Origin: Caldithrix abyssi DSM 13497
GTDB taxonomy: Bacteria; Calditrichota; Calditrichia; Calditrichales; Calditrichaceae
Length of the DNA: 64,000 nucleotides
NCBI RefSeq assembly: GCF_001886815.1
Contig: NZ_CP018099.1
Location: forward strand, 1,300,501-1,364,500
Direction: 5' to 3'
Shown here: piece by piece, positions 26,530-34,881 of the stretch
How positions within the stretch are numbered: position 1 is the stretch's first letter
Layout of the letters: the number at the start of each line of letters is the position of its first letter
Position numbers and translations under genes: made by a program
The notes under the pieces: model-generated
Databases searched by the model: none
Seen by the model: only the letters and a program-made list of their open reading frames with translations
What the model was told of the DNA's origin: nothing

Positions 26530-28737
26530 ATGGTGCGAAAAATTGTTTTACTCCTTACGGTAAGCGGATCCCTGTTGTTCGGTCAAACCTACATCATCCC
26601 CGATTTGCAAAGAGATGACTTTACGGGAAGCGCTTTAAAAAGCTGGTGGTCAAATGTCAAAGCGCCGAGTTCTTCAACCAATCACACGTTGCAAGTGTTG
26701 AATGGCTACCTGGAAGCCGTTCTGAAAGATCCGCTAAACGGCGGGCCGGGCGGACGTTTACAGGCGGATTACAATGGGATGGAAAACATTGGCATCGCAA
26801 CCGCCTACAATACGAACTTGTATTCCAAACACCTGCAGATGACCGCTGTAATGCGCGTTAAAACATTGAATGATTTAAATCCCGGAACGCGGGGCTGGGG
26901 ATTCTGGCGAGCGGAGGGCCTGCCGGTTACCATCAATCAGGCTACCTGGTTTTTTGAACAAATGGCCGTGCCCGACTCTTCCTGGGCTGCGGCTGAAACA
27001 TACTGGCGGGCGCAGACTCTTAAGGGCATTTCTACCGATTACAGAAAGGAAAGCGATTTAACGGCCAGCAATCAAATCTGGCATGTGTACAAAGTAAAAC
27101 GCTACAGCGGCACCAGCAGCGAAGCGTATTACGAACACTATATTGACGGTGTGCTGGTTCAGCGCATTGTGCCTGCCGACTTCCCTGACGGTAATATTTT
27201 AAATGAAGATTATTCTTTCCATGCCTGGAATGACAATCTGGTCTATCATCACACTACAACCGCCTCGGGGCAGGACACCATCGAGGTGTTTTACAACGGC
27301 TGGTTGGGCGCCAGCGCCTTTGTTATCGATTTTATTGAGATCACCAAAAACGGTTACGATCCGGGGTACATGGTGACGCCAGTTGACGCTTCGGATTTTT
27401 TACGTTTAAGAGCCTATGAGAGCGAAATGGATCAGGGCATCTCAGACGGCTTGTGGAAAAGTTACTCTTTTGAAACGCAAGTGGGCAATACGTTTGTCAT
27501 TGTCACCGCCAAAGCCGAAAACTACGATACCTACGATGGCGATGACAATTTGAAGATTGTGGTGGATGCCACCGATTACGGTTATGATACGGTGAACAGC
27601 TGGAACGGCGATGTGGACGACGGTTTGCCTAAAACACTGGTTTTTACGCCTGCTTTATCGGCCGGCAGTCACACTCTGGAAGTTCATAGCCAGAATACGC
27701 CCGTTTTGTACGACGTTAATGTTTTAAACGCGCTGGAAGGCGCCCTGGTTTTAGATCAAACTTTAAACGAAACCGCTCCCGCCGGCAGCCAGAATAATTT
27801 GTGGAAGGAATTTACCTTTAACTGCGATGCCGGGCCCATCGCCATTTACGTCAGCGCCAGCGCCGATGAAGAGCCGGGCTGGGATTACATCAACGCCAAT
27901 ATCGATAGCTCTGATGATGACGAACTGCGCATTGAGCTGGATAATACCGATTTTGGCTGGGGCGGAGACTATGGTTTTGAAGGGAACGGGCTATTTGGCG
28001 ACGTTAAAACTGTGCTGATTAAAGATACGGTTGCCGGCGGTACGCATACCCTAAAACTTTACGCCAATGAAACGCCGACCGTTTACCGCGTTCTTGTTTT
28101 TGCGGAAAACGGAGATTATTCTCTGCCGGTAGCGCTTTCTACGTTCGAAGCCGCGCGGACGAACGCAGGCGTGCTTTTGCGCTGGACCACGGAAAGCGAA
28201 GTCGATAACCACGGCTTCAATATCTACCGCGCGGAATCTGCAGACAGTTTGCTGCCCGGGGACGAAACGTTTGTTAAAATTAACGAAACCATCATTACCG
28301 GCCAGGGCAGCCGCTCCACTAAACATAGTTATGAATTTATCGACAACGATCAGACCAATCAGACCTGGCTGTGGTATCGATTGGAATCTGTCAGCCTTGA
28401 TGGAAAAACGACCGTTCATAAAACGGTAGCGCTCGCGCCGCGCGAAACGCCCGCTCTTCAAGCATTTCGCCTGTGGCAAAACTTTCCCAATCCGTTCAAT
28501 CCCATGACCGCAATTCGCTTTGCCATTCCACAGGAAATGTTTGTGACGGTGGAAATTTTTAACGTACATGGTCAAAAGATCCGAACCCTTTGGGAGGGAC
28601 AATTAACGGACGGAGAGCACCGCTTTTACTGGGACGGGCGTAACGACCAGAGTGAACAGCAAAGCTCTGGCGTGTACATCTACCGCATTAAAACGCCGCG
28701 CCGCATGCAATCAGGTAAAATGACCTTGCTCAGATAA
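26530..28737 (+). CDS. Secreted jelly-roll-like protein with type IX sorting tail, paralogue 3 of 3
   Basis: The 735 residues have the same layout as the preceding protein: signal peptide (IVLLLTVSGSLLFGQ), module 1 (PGTRGWGFWRAEG, INQATWFFEQM, IWHVYKVKRYSG, VIDFIEIT), and two acidic modules (YDGDDNLKIVVDATDYGYD; DDDELRIELDNTDFGWG). It then adds a region absent from paralogue 2 (about 535-640, LSTFEAARTNAGVLLRWTTESEVDNHGFNIYR). That is the common fibronectin-like domain found before type IX sorting tails. The tail is NFPNPFNPMTAIRFAI to GKMTLLR. It starts 15 bases after its neighbour, which supports tandem duplication. Confidence 0.8.
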   Translation: MVRKIVLLLTVSGSLLFGQTYIIPDLQRDDFTGSALKSWWSNVKAPSSSTNHTLQVLNGYLEAVLKDPLNGGPGGRLQADYNGMENIGIATAYNTNLYSKHLQMTAVMRVKTLNDLNPGTRGWGFWRAEGLPVTINQATWFFEQMAVPDSSWAAAETYWRAQTLKGISTDYRKESDLTASNQIWHVYKVKRYSGTSSEAYYEHYIDGVLVQRIVPADFPDGNILNEDYSFHAWNDNLVYHHTTTASGQDTIEVFYNGWLGASAFVIDFIEITKNGYDPGYMVTPVDASDFLRLRAYESEMDQGISDGLWKSYSFETQVGNTFVIVTAKAENYDTYDGDDNLKIVVDATDYGYDTVNSWNGDVDDGLPKTLVFTPALSAGSHTLEVHSQNTPVLYDVNVLNALEGALVLDQTLNETAPAGSQNNLWKEFTFNCDAGPIAIYVSASADEEPGWDYINANIDSSDDDELRIELDNTDFGWGGDYGFEGNGLFGDVKTVLIKDTVAGGTHTLKLYANETPTVYRVLVFAENGDYSLPVALSTFEAARTNAGVLLRWTTESEVDNHGFNIYRAESADSLLPGDETFVKINETIITGQGSRSTKHSYEFIDNDQTNQTWLWYRLESVSLDGKTTVHKTVALAPRETPALQAFRLWQNFPNPFNPMTAIRFAIPQEMFVTVEIFNVHGQKIRTLWEGQLTDGEHRFYWDGRNDQSEQQSSGVYIYRIKTPRRMQSGKMTLLR

Positions 28738-28738
28738 A

Positions 28739-29182
28739 ATGTCTAAATTCAGAATTTTTGTTGGGATATCGGTTTTGATAATTACGCCGCTGGGCTTTTT
28801 AACCAAAGCCTACCACGGCATCGGGGCGGACTGGGTGAACAATTCGCTGGGGGGCGTGCTTTACGTTGTTTTCTGGTGCCTGGTGGCTGCCTTTTTAAAA
28901 CCGCAGTGGAAAGAAAAGTTTATTGCCATTGGCGTTTTTACGGTAACTTCTCTGCTGGAAGCAGCTCAGTTGTGGCATCCTCCCGTTCTTGAGTGGTTAC
29001 GTTCGTTTTATCTGGGGAAGGTGCTATTAGGCACAACCTTTGCCCTGAGCGATTTTCCGCATTACGCGGCGGGGGCTTTGCTGGGCGCCCTGTGGATAAA
29101 AAGATTGCGAATTTTTACCGCACGCCCAATGGGGGTGGATTCCAACAACGCGAATGCGTTAAAAGAAAAAGGAGAATTTTAA
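28739..29182 (+). CDS. DUF2809-like small membrane protein
   Basis: This 147-residue protein has four hydrophobic segments (about 5-22, 33-55, 62-80, 103-122) and the PLGFLTKAYHG start and GGVLYVVFWCL segment typical of DUF2809/VanZ-like proteins. The function is unknown in the family. It starts one base after the stop of the secreted paralogue. The hydrophilic C-terminal 25 residues add no known motif. Confidence 0.6.
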   Translation: MSKFRIFVGISVLIITPLGFLTKAYHGIGADWVNNSLGGVLYVVFWCLVAAFLKPQWKEKFIAIGVFTVTSLLEAAQLWHPPVLEWLRSFYLGKVLLGTTFALSDFPHYAAGALLGALWIKRLRIFTARPMGVDSNNANALKEKGEF

Positions 29183-29209
29183 CGAACCTTAAAACTTTGA
29201 GAATGAACA

Positions 29210-30163
29210 ATGCCTGAGCGATTTTTTGAATGGTACTACATCGATATCCACCAGGACGATGGATACGATCTGGTCTTTAGTCTGCACACACACCCTTTTA
29301 TGTCGCAGTTTAACATCAGCATTCTGGACGCCTTTGTCTATTTTGGGAAGCGCCAGATTTTTCATAAATTTCTGATCCTTCCCCGGGATGAAATGCTAAA
29401 ACAAGGCGAAGGAACCGTTGCCTTCCGAAACCGAAAAATTAGGCTGGATATGGAGAAAAGGCGCGCCGTGTTTAAAGTAGAATCCGAAAAATTCCATTTA
29501 GACCTTACTCTGCAAAATGAAATGGAGGCAGACCTGCCGCTCTCCATGGATTTGTACGAAAAGAACGCGGAAAAGTCGTTTGAATGGAAAGTATTCATGC
29601 CCCTGGCTCGCGCTTCCGGGCGCTTTTCATACATCGATCCGCAGACCAACCGACAAAAAATGTTGACCCTTACAGGCCGCGCCTACTTTGATTCCAACAG
29701 GGGCACCATAAATCTCAAAAAAGAGATGGATCACTGGCACTGGGCCAAGCTGTATTTTAAAGACGCCCTGTGGATTGTGGGCAAGGTGGTCGATAAACGG
29801 GGCAGGGCCGTAAATATTGTAGTAAACTGTTCGCCAGAACAGATGAGCGTTGATCGACAGGCTAAAATAGCTTTTCAAAAAAATGAACTGCACATTGACT
29901 GCGTTTTTGGCAATAAACATCTACATTTTAAAAAAGAATTTATTCTGGACGATCAGCGCTTTTTGATTGCCACCTGGCCAGAAATGTTTTCTTTACCCGG
30001 CAAAATCATTGAGGCGGTTGCCGGGGTGGCCGTGCAAAAACAATCGCTGCGCTGGCTGGCAAGGATTTTAACCAACGGACGCTATTTTCGTAAACGCTGG
30101 CTGGCAGAAGCGCAGAACGGCGAGCAAGTCTTAATTTTTGGCGAAGAGATGCTTTTAAAATGA
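29210..30163 (+). CDS. CrtC-like (hydroxyneurosporene synthase/lipocalin-fold) protein
   Basis: This 317-residue protein begins FFEWYYIDIHQDDGYDLVFSLH, the EWYYxD start of the carotenoid 1,2-hydratase (CrtC) and tocopherol cyclase-like lipocalin families. DHWHWAKLYFKDALWIVGKVVDKRG in the middle matches the second lipocalin-like repeat, where catalytic aspartate and histidines lie in CrtC. Family members add water to isoprenoid double bonds or bind hydrophobic ligands. Its position after a polyprenyl synthase and a UbiA enzyme makes an isoprenoid substrate attractive, but this is inference. It overlaps the next gene by 4 bases. Confidence 0.6.
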   Translation: MPERFFEWYYIDIHQDDGYDLVFSLHTHPFMSQFNISILDAFVYFGKRQIFHKFLILPRDEMLKQGEGTVAFRNRKIRLDMEKRRAVFKVESEKFHLDLTLQNEMEADLPLSMDLYEKNAEKSFEWKVFMPLARASGRFSYIDPQTNRQKMLTLTGRAYFDSNRGTINLKKEMDHWHWAKLYFKDALWIVGKVVDKRGRAVNIVVNCSPEQMSVDRQAKIAFQKNELHIDCVFGNKHLHFKKEFILDDQRFLIATWPEMFSLPGKIIEAVAGVAVQKQSLRWLARILTNGRYFRKRWLAEAQNGEQVLIFGEEMLLK

Positions 30164-32628
30164 GGCAAACGATCTTTGATTTAAAACAGGTAAAGGCGGT
30201 AAAAAAGTTTGGCCGCAAAGCGGTTAATCTGGCCGGCCTGCAGCGATGGGGCTTTAATGTGCCCTTAACCGGGGCGCTTTCCAGCGACGCCCTGCAGTAC
30301 GTGTTAAAGCGTATCCCTGCGGTTAAACAACTAAAAGAAGATCATCCGCTATTAGAGGCGGCGTTAAACCAAATCCGGGAAGAAATCCTGAAATTCTCCC
30401 TGCCCGGAAATCTGGAGCGGGAGCTCGGTCATTTAATCGATCGTTTTGCCAGCGCAGGCATTCAACGCATTGCGGTGCGCTCTTCGGCGGTGAGCGAGGA
30501 TCGGGCCGATTTTTCGTTTGCCGGACAATACGCAACCGTTCTGGACGTTCCACTACAAATAAATGAAATTTGGCAGGCTGTTAAAACAGTATGGGCCTCT
30601 TTGTTCAATCCGGCCATCTGGGAATATTGCCAGAAGATCGGTCTGCCGTCGCCCGGTTTGCAAATGGGCGTTATTTTACAGGCCATGGTCGAGGCGCGCT
30701 TTGCGGGCGTTGCCTTTTCTGTAGATCCCAATCATCCGGAAAATGAAAGAGTGGTCGTCGAATATGTGCCGCAAAAAGGCGACGGACTGGTTAGCGGCGA
30801 GGTCACACCGCAACATCTGGAAATTGTGCGCCAGGATTTTCATTTAAATCGGCACGATAACCGCGCATTGGACTGGTTAAATCCGCTGATTAAAGAACTG
30901 CTCCGGCTGGAAAAATTGGCAGGCCAGCCTGTGGATGTGGAATGGGCGGTCAGCGAACAGCAGGTGTATTTTTTACAGTACAGGCCCATTACCACCTTGC
31001 GGCGAGTCATCATCTGGACGCGGGAAAATGTGGGCGAGGTGATCCCCGATGTGGTTACGCCCTTTACCTGGAGCATTCTGGAGCCCATTACCAACGGCGC
31101 CTACCGATACTTCTTGAAAAAAACAGGGCTAAAGATCGGAGCGCAAAAATTGTTTACCCTGTATCACGGCAGGGTTTATTTTAATCACAACGCCTATCAA
31201 AAAATGGTCAACGCATTTTATGTTTCCAGCTATATTGTGCCCGGGCGCCGTAAAATCATTAATCTTTTAAAGGCGTCAAAATTGCTGCTTTTGTTGGCGC
31301 GGTTGTGGTATTTAAGTTTTCGTTTGCCCGGCCAGATTGAGGGCATTCTTAAAAAGCAGGAAAAAAAGTTCAGGGCTTTAAAAAATAGCGCCAGAGGTAA
31401 AGGCGATTTCCGCGCGGTAAAAACGGCGATTAAAATGATCGACCGGTTGATGAAGGTTCATGTTTGCGCCACCATTCTGGCCGAATTTTATTATCAACTG
31501 CTAAATAAGATTTGCCATGAAACATTGGACGATGCGCAAATCGACGCCAGTCGCTTGCTGCAGGGTGTTGGACAAGTGGAAAGTACAAAGTCTGCCCTGG
31601 CTCTGTGGGAGATCGCTCACTGGATCCGCCAGAATAAACGCTATCGCGCTATTTTTGAAAAAGAAAGCGTTGAGCAATTAATAAAATGGTGGCGTCAATT
31701 ACCATCCAGCGATGTGTTTAAACAACAGCTCGAACTGTTCATGGAAAATTTTGGGTACGCCGCCCTGCATGAGTTCGAAATAAGTTATCCGCGCTGGCAC
31801 GAAGAGCCCGCCTACGTGTTTGGCGCCTTAAAACAGTACGTACGATCGGAAGAGGGGTACGCCGCTGTCAATCGGCAGTACAAACAGATGGAGCGGGAAC
31901 GGCAGATCATTGTGGAAAGAGTTCGAAATGAGATCGGCTCCAGGGATTCTCGCGCAAAACTGCTGCTGTTTAATTATTTGCTTAAAAAGGCGGAATATCT
32001 TAGCTTTCAGCGCGAATTTTTAAAACAAAAAATTCTCAGATGGCTTGATCTGTTAAAACAAAATCTGCTTTCGATTGGCGAGCGAATGGCCGGAGACGGA
32101 AGCGAAATTTTTTATCTGGAATTGAAAGAAGTGGAAATGCTATTGAAAAACCAGCAAGCGCAAGAACGTCTTAATTTGCTGATTAAGCAGAGGAAAGCGC
32201 AGAGAAAAAAATACTTGCGGGAAAAATATCCGCCAAAAATCAGGCAGATCGGGGCGCAGTGGACGCCCATTTTTGAAAAATCGGCGGCTGATAGCGGATT
32301 GCGCGGCCTGGCCTGCAGCGCGGGCGTGGTGGAAGGCCGGGCCTGCGTTATTGTGGATGTGGAGCGAGAAGGTTCGCGCTTTACCCCGGGCGATATTCTG
32401 GTGACCAGAGCTACCAATCCGGGCTGGACGCCCGTTCTGGCATTGGCCGGCGGAATTATTACGGAGCTGGGCGGCGCTCTTTCCCACGGCGCCATTATTG
32501 CCCGCGAATTTGGCATTCCTATGGTGGCTGCCGTGTCAGGCGCCACGGAAAAGATTCAAACCGGCCAATGGATTAAGCTGAACGGTCAAAGCGGAACGAT
32601 TGAGATTGTGAAGGAGGTTGTTGAATAG
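30160..32628 (+). CDS. PEP-utilising/ATP-grasp phosphotransferase (PEP synthase or rifampicin phosphotransferase-like)
   Basis: The 822-residue protein has the pyruvate phosphate dikinase N-terminal ATP-grasp domain (about residues 5-290: KAVNLAGLQRWGFNVP, RIAVRSSAVSEDRADFSFAGQYATVL, VDVEWAVSEQQVYFLQYRPI). At the C-terminus is the swivelling phosphohistidine domain (GDILVTRATNPGWTPVLALAGG, then GGALSHGAIIAREFGIPMV; catalytic His about 776). The PEP/pyruvate barrel is absent; about 450 residues of other sequence lie between. That layout matches rifampicin phosphotransferase and PigC-like enzymes, which pass ATP beta-phosphate through histidine to a small molecule or condense two substrates. 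The 4-base overlap with the CrtC-like gene suggests both act on one product. Confidence 0.82.
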   Translation: MRQTIFDLKQVKAVKKFGRKAVNLAGLQRWGFNVPLTGALSSDALQYVLKRIPAVKQLKEDHPLLEAALNQIREEILKFSLPGNLERELGHLIDRFASAGIQRIAVRSSAVSEDRADFSFAGQYATVLDVPLQINEIWQAVKTVWASLFNPAIWEYCQKIGLPSPGLQMGVILQAMVEARFAGVAFSVDPNHPENERVVVEYVPQKGDGLVSGEVTPQHLEIVRQDFHLNRHDNRALDWLNPLIKELLRLEKLAGQPVDVEWAVSEQQVYFLQYRPITTLRRVIIWTRENVGEVIPDVVTPFTWSILEPITNGAYRYFLKKTGLKIGAQKLFTLYHGRVYFNHNAYQKMVNAFYVSSYIVPGRRKIINLLKASKLLLLLARLWYLSFRLPGQIEGILKKQEKKFRALKNSARGKGDFRAVKTAIKMIDRLMKVHVCATILAEFYYQLLNKICHETLDDAQIDASRLLQGVGQVESTKSALALWEIAHWIRQNKRYRAIFEKESVEQLIKWWRQLPSSDVFKQQLELFMENFGYAALHEFEISYPRWHEEPAYVFGALKQYVRSEEGYAAVNRQYKQMERERQIIVERVRNEIGSRDSRAKLLLFNYLLKKAEYLSFQREFLKQKILRWLDLLKQNLLSIGERMAGDGSEIFYLELKEVEMLLKNQQAQERLNLLIKQRKAQRKKYLREKYPPKIRQIGAQWTPIFEKSAADSGLRGLACSAGVVEGRACVIVDVEREGSRFTPGDILVTRATNPGWTPVLALAGGIITELGGALSHGAIIAREFGIPMVAAVSGATEKIQTGQWIKLNGQSGTIEIVKEVVE

Positions 32629-32629
32629 T

Positions 32630-33946
32630 ATGAAACGCGTATTGCTCATTCCCAGCGATCATGGCGGCGGACGCGGACACGTAAGCCGGTGCATCTATCT
32701 GGCTAAAAAATTGCAGGCTGGAGGCAGCGAGACGGCCATTGTGCTGGAACAAAAGCACTACCAGGATGGTATTGACGCCGGCATTCCGTCTTACCTGCTG
32801 GACACCAAAAAAGAACGATTTCTGAAATTTCAATTTAAAAAGCCTTTTTGGCCGCGTATTAAAATGATTGAGCGCGTGGAGCGTCCCCCCGTCTTTCTGG
32901 TATTTAACGGCGTGGCTTATCAGGTGCCGCGCGACGAATACCTTTCCACACGCATTGTGCTCATGCGTTTTAAAAAACTGGTGAAAATAGTAGAACAATT
33001 TAAGCCCGACGTTTTGATCGGCGATACGCATTTTTTGACCTTTTTGCTGGGAAAAAAGTTTTCTCTCCCGGTTATTCAAATTACGCGACTGGCCGCTTTT
33101 CCGCCCGCGCCCCGCTTCTTCTGGTGGCTGCAGGATGAACCGCGGTTAGTGGAGCCCAACGCCATAGAACCATTTGCGCCCCTGCTGGAAAAATTAGCCA
33201 TCAACGACGTGCGCAAGGCGGAAGATTTGTTAAGGGGCGATCTGTACCTGATTCCCGCTTCCGATCAGATCGAACCCGTGGATGGCGGGCGGGATGATGT
33301 GCTGTTTTGCGGACCACTGACGGAAAATTACCGGGGAGATCAAAAAATTCCGTTTTTTGATTTGCCGGTGGATGTGCCCAAGATTTATGTTACCGCCGGA
33401 GGAGGCGCCAATCGCTTTGGGCAGCAGGCCTTTTTTGAAGCCCTTTTAAAAATATTTGACCGGCGCGATTTTAAAGTTCTGGTTTCCACAGGCGGACTCT
33501 ATCCGGCCAAAAACCTGAACGGTCAATCGACCAACGTGTTGTTTGTGGATTGGATCGATGGAATGAGCGCCATTCGTAAAAGCGATCTGGTCATTCATCA
33601 CGGCGGTTATGGCTCGATGATGGAAACGCTATCTGCGGCCAAGCCTTCCATTGTCATCCCCTTTCATTCGGAACAGGAAGGAAACGGCAGGCGGCTGAAG
33701 GAGCTGCAGGTTGGCGATTTGCATCTGCCGTACGCCGGTAAGCTGCAAGACCTGCTTTTTTCGTGGCCCTTTGGCGTGTACTCGATGATGGCCGGCACAG
33801 AACTGGCGCTGGATGCGGAGCAAATCATCTCGATGATTGATGGGATTTACGACCAGTCGCTTTACGCTCGCCTGCAAAAGATCAGCGAAGAATTATTGCG
33901 TTTACAGAAAAATTTCGATGCGCTTAAAATGCTGGAAAGGGTTTGA
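32630..33946 (+). CDS. UGT/MurG-like glycosyltransferase
   Basis: I choose ATG 32630, giving 438 residues beginning MKRVLLIPSDHGGGRGHVSRC; the TTG at 32618 touches the AAGGAGG ribosome-binding site and cannot be used well. The fold is GT-B of the GT1/GT28 type: the N-terminal GGGRGHVSR loop binds the acceptor, and the C-terminal donor site has HHGGYGSMMETLSAAKPSIVIP followed by FHSEQEGNGRRL. Such enzymes glycosylate lipids and small hydrophobic molecules. It is the last gene of the plus-strand island, right after the phosphotransferase. Confidence 0.85.
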   Translation: MKRVLLIPSDHGGGRGHVSRCIYLAKKLQAGGSETAIVLEQKHYQDGIDAGIPSYLLDTKKERFLKFQFKKPFWPRIKMIERVERPPVFLVFNGVAYQVPRDEYLSTRIVLMRFKKLVKIVEQFKPDVLIGDTHFLTFLLGKKFSLPVIQITRLAAFPPAPRFFWWLQDEPRLVEPNAIEPFAPLLEKLAINDVRKAEDLLRGDLYLIPASDQIEPVDGGRDDVLFCGPLTENYRGDQKIPFFDLPVDVPKIYVTAGGGANRFGQQAFFEALLKIFDRRDFKVLVSTGGLYPAKNLNGQSTNVLFVDWIDGMSAIRKSDLVIHHGGYGSMMETLSAAKPSIVIPFHSEQEGNGRRLKELQVGDLHLPYAGKLQDLLFSWPFGVYSMMAGTELALDAEQIISMIDGIYDQSLYARLQKISEELLRLQKNFDALKMLERV

Positions 33947-33980
33947 TGTTGGGCGAAAATGCGACTGCTTGATACCGCCC

Positions 33981-34621
33981 TCTGGCGGGATTCCAAAAAT
34001 TTTTATGCCGCAGAAATGGTTGAATAGTTGATTAGTTGAATGGCAACTGTCCACGTTCAGCGTTCATCTCTCCCAGACTTTTATTCTGGGAAGGGGGGCA
34101 GGCGGTGAGGGCCAGCCTGGTTGAATGGTTGATTAGGATACTTCCTCTGGAAGATCTAATGGAAAAGCGTTTGAAACTTTCTGTGCTGTTTTAAAAACTC
34201 ATCCCCCGTCCATGGATTGGTTGAATAGTTGATTAGTTGAATGGTTGAATAGTTTGTCTGCCATTTCAAACCTGTTTCTGCAAATGTGGTGAATTCCTGC
34301 CACCGTTTATGTAGGGGCGAAGGATTTCCAATAACAATTCAGCGATGGTAAGCATTCATCTTTAGTCATATAAAAAAAACGCTCTGGATAAAGTAGGGTT
34401 GGAAATCCTTCGCCCTTACAAGTACGTTCATTCCTGATCTTTTGTCTGGGAGTGAGGATCGAGCGAGCAAGGGTAGTTTAATTTAAAACATTCTTTGCGC
34501 TCTTTGTGACTTCTCTGGTTGCTTGAAATAATTTGTTCAATCATTTTCTGCGATTATTGGCGTAATCTGCAAGAAAATTACTTTGCGCGCGTTGCGGTTG
34601 ATTTTGGTTGCGGCTGTGCTG
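33981..34621. repeat. Long inverted repeat, left copy
   Basis: About 641 bases here are the reverse complement of 37762-38410, with minor differences. Shared landmarks are TTTTTATGCCGCAGAAATGG, CAACTGTCCACGTTCAGCG, GCCAGCCTGGTTGAATGG, CTTCCTCTGGAAGATCTAAT, GATCCTCACTCCCAGACAAA (inverted) and GGTTGCGGCTGTGCTG. The embedded palindromic unit lies at 34310-34420. The GWxTD/TPR gene lies between the two copies. No gene is visible inside. Confidence 0.88.
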
Positions 34622-34784
34622 TACTACAATTAAAAATTACGAATTACGGATTACGAATAGTAGAGTGACGGTTTGCTTAGCTTTTGTCTTAAATGTTAAA
34701 TAATTTTCTGCGATGATTGGCGTAATCTGCGAAAAAATTACTTTGCGCGCGTTGCGGTTGATTTTGGTTGCGGCTGTGCTGCCT
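34622..34784. repeat. Intergenic repeat A2, inverted copy of 51982-52148
   Basis: This stretch, with AAAAATTACGAATTACGGAT, GTTTGCTTAGCTTT and GATGATTGGCGTAATCTGCG, reads as the reverse complement of the block just downstream of the REC-kinase gene. It contains a second, adjacent copy of repeat A in the same orientation as the one ending at 34621. Confidence 0.75.
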
Positions 34785-34881
34785 TAGATTGAACTCAAAT
34801 ACTCCAGGATTGGGGACATTCCCAACAAACCATTCAACCATTCAACTACCCACCCCGTTCCTTCTAAAAAATTCCCACTGC

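Noticed and set aside
32618-32629. TTG 32618 as start of the UGT-like gene
   Set aside because: It directly abuts the AAGGAGG site; ATG 32630 fits better and gives the usual N-terminus.
33976-33989. Hairpin CCGCC-CTCT-GGCGG after the UGT-like gene as a terminator
   Set aside because: The stem is only five base pairs and no T-run follows directly, so it is not reported as a terminator.
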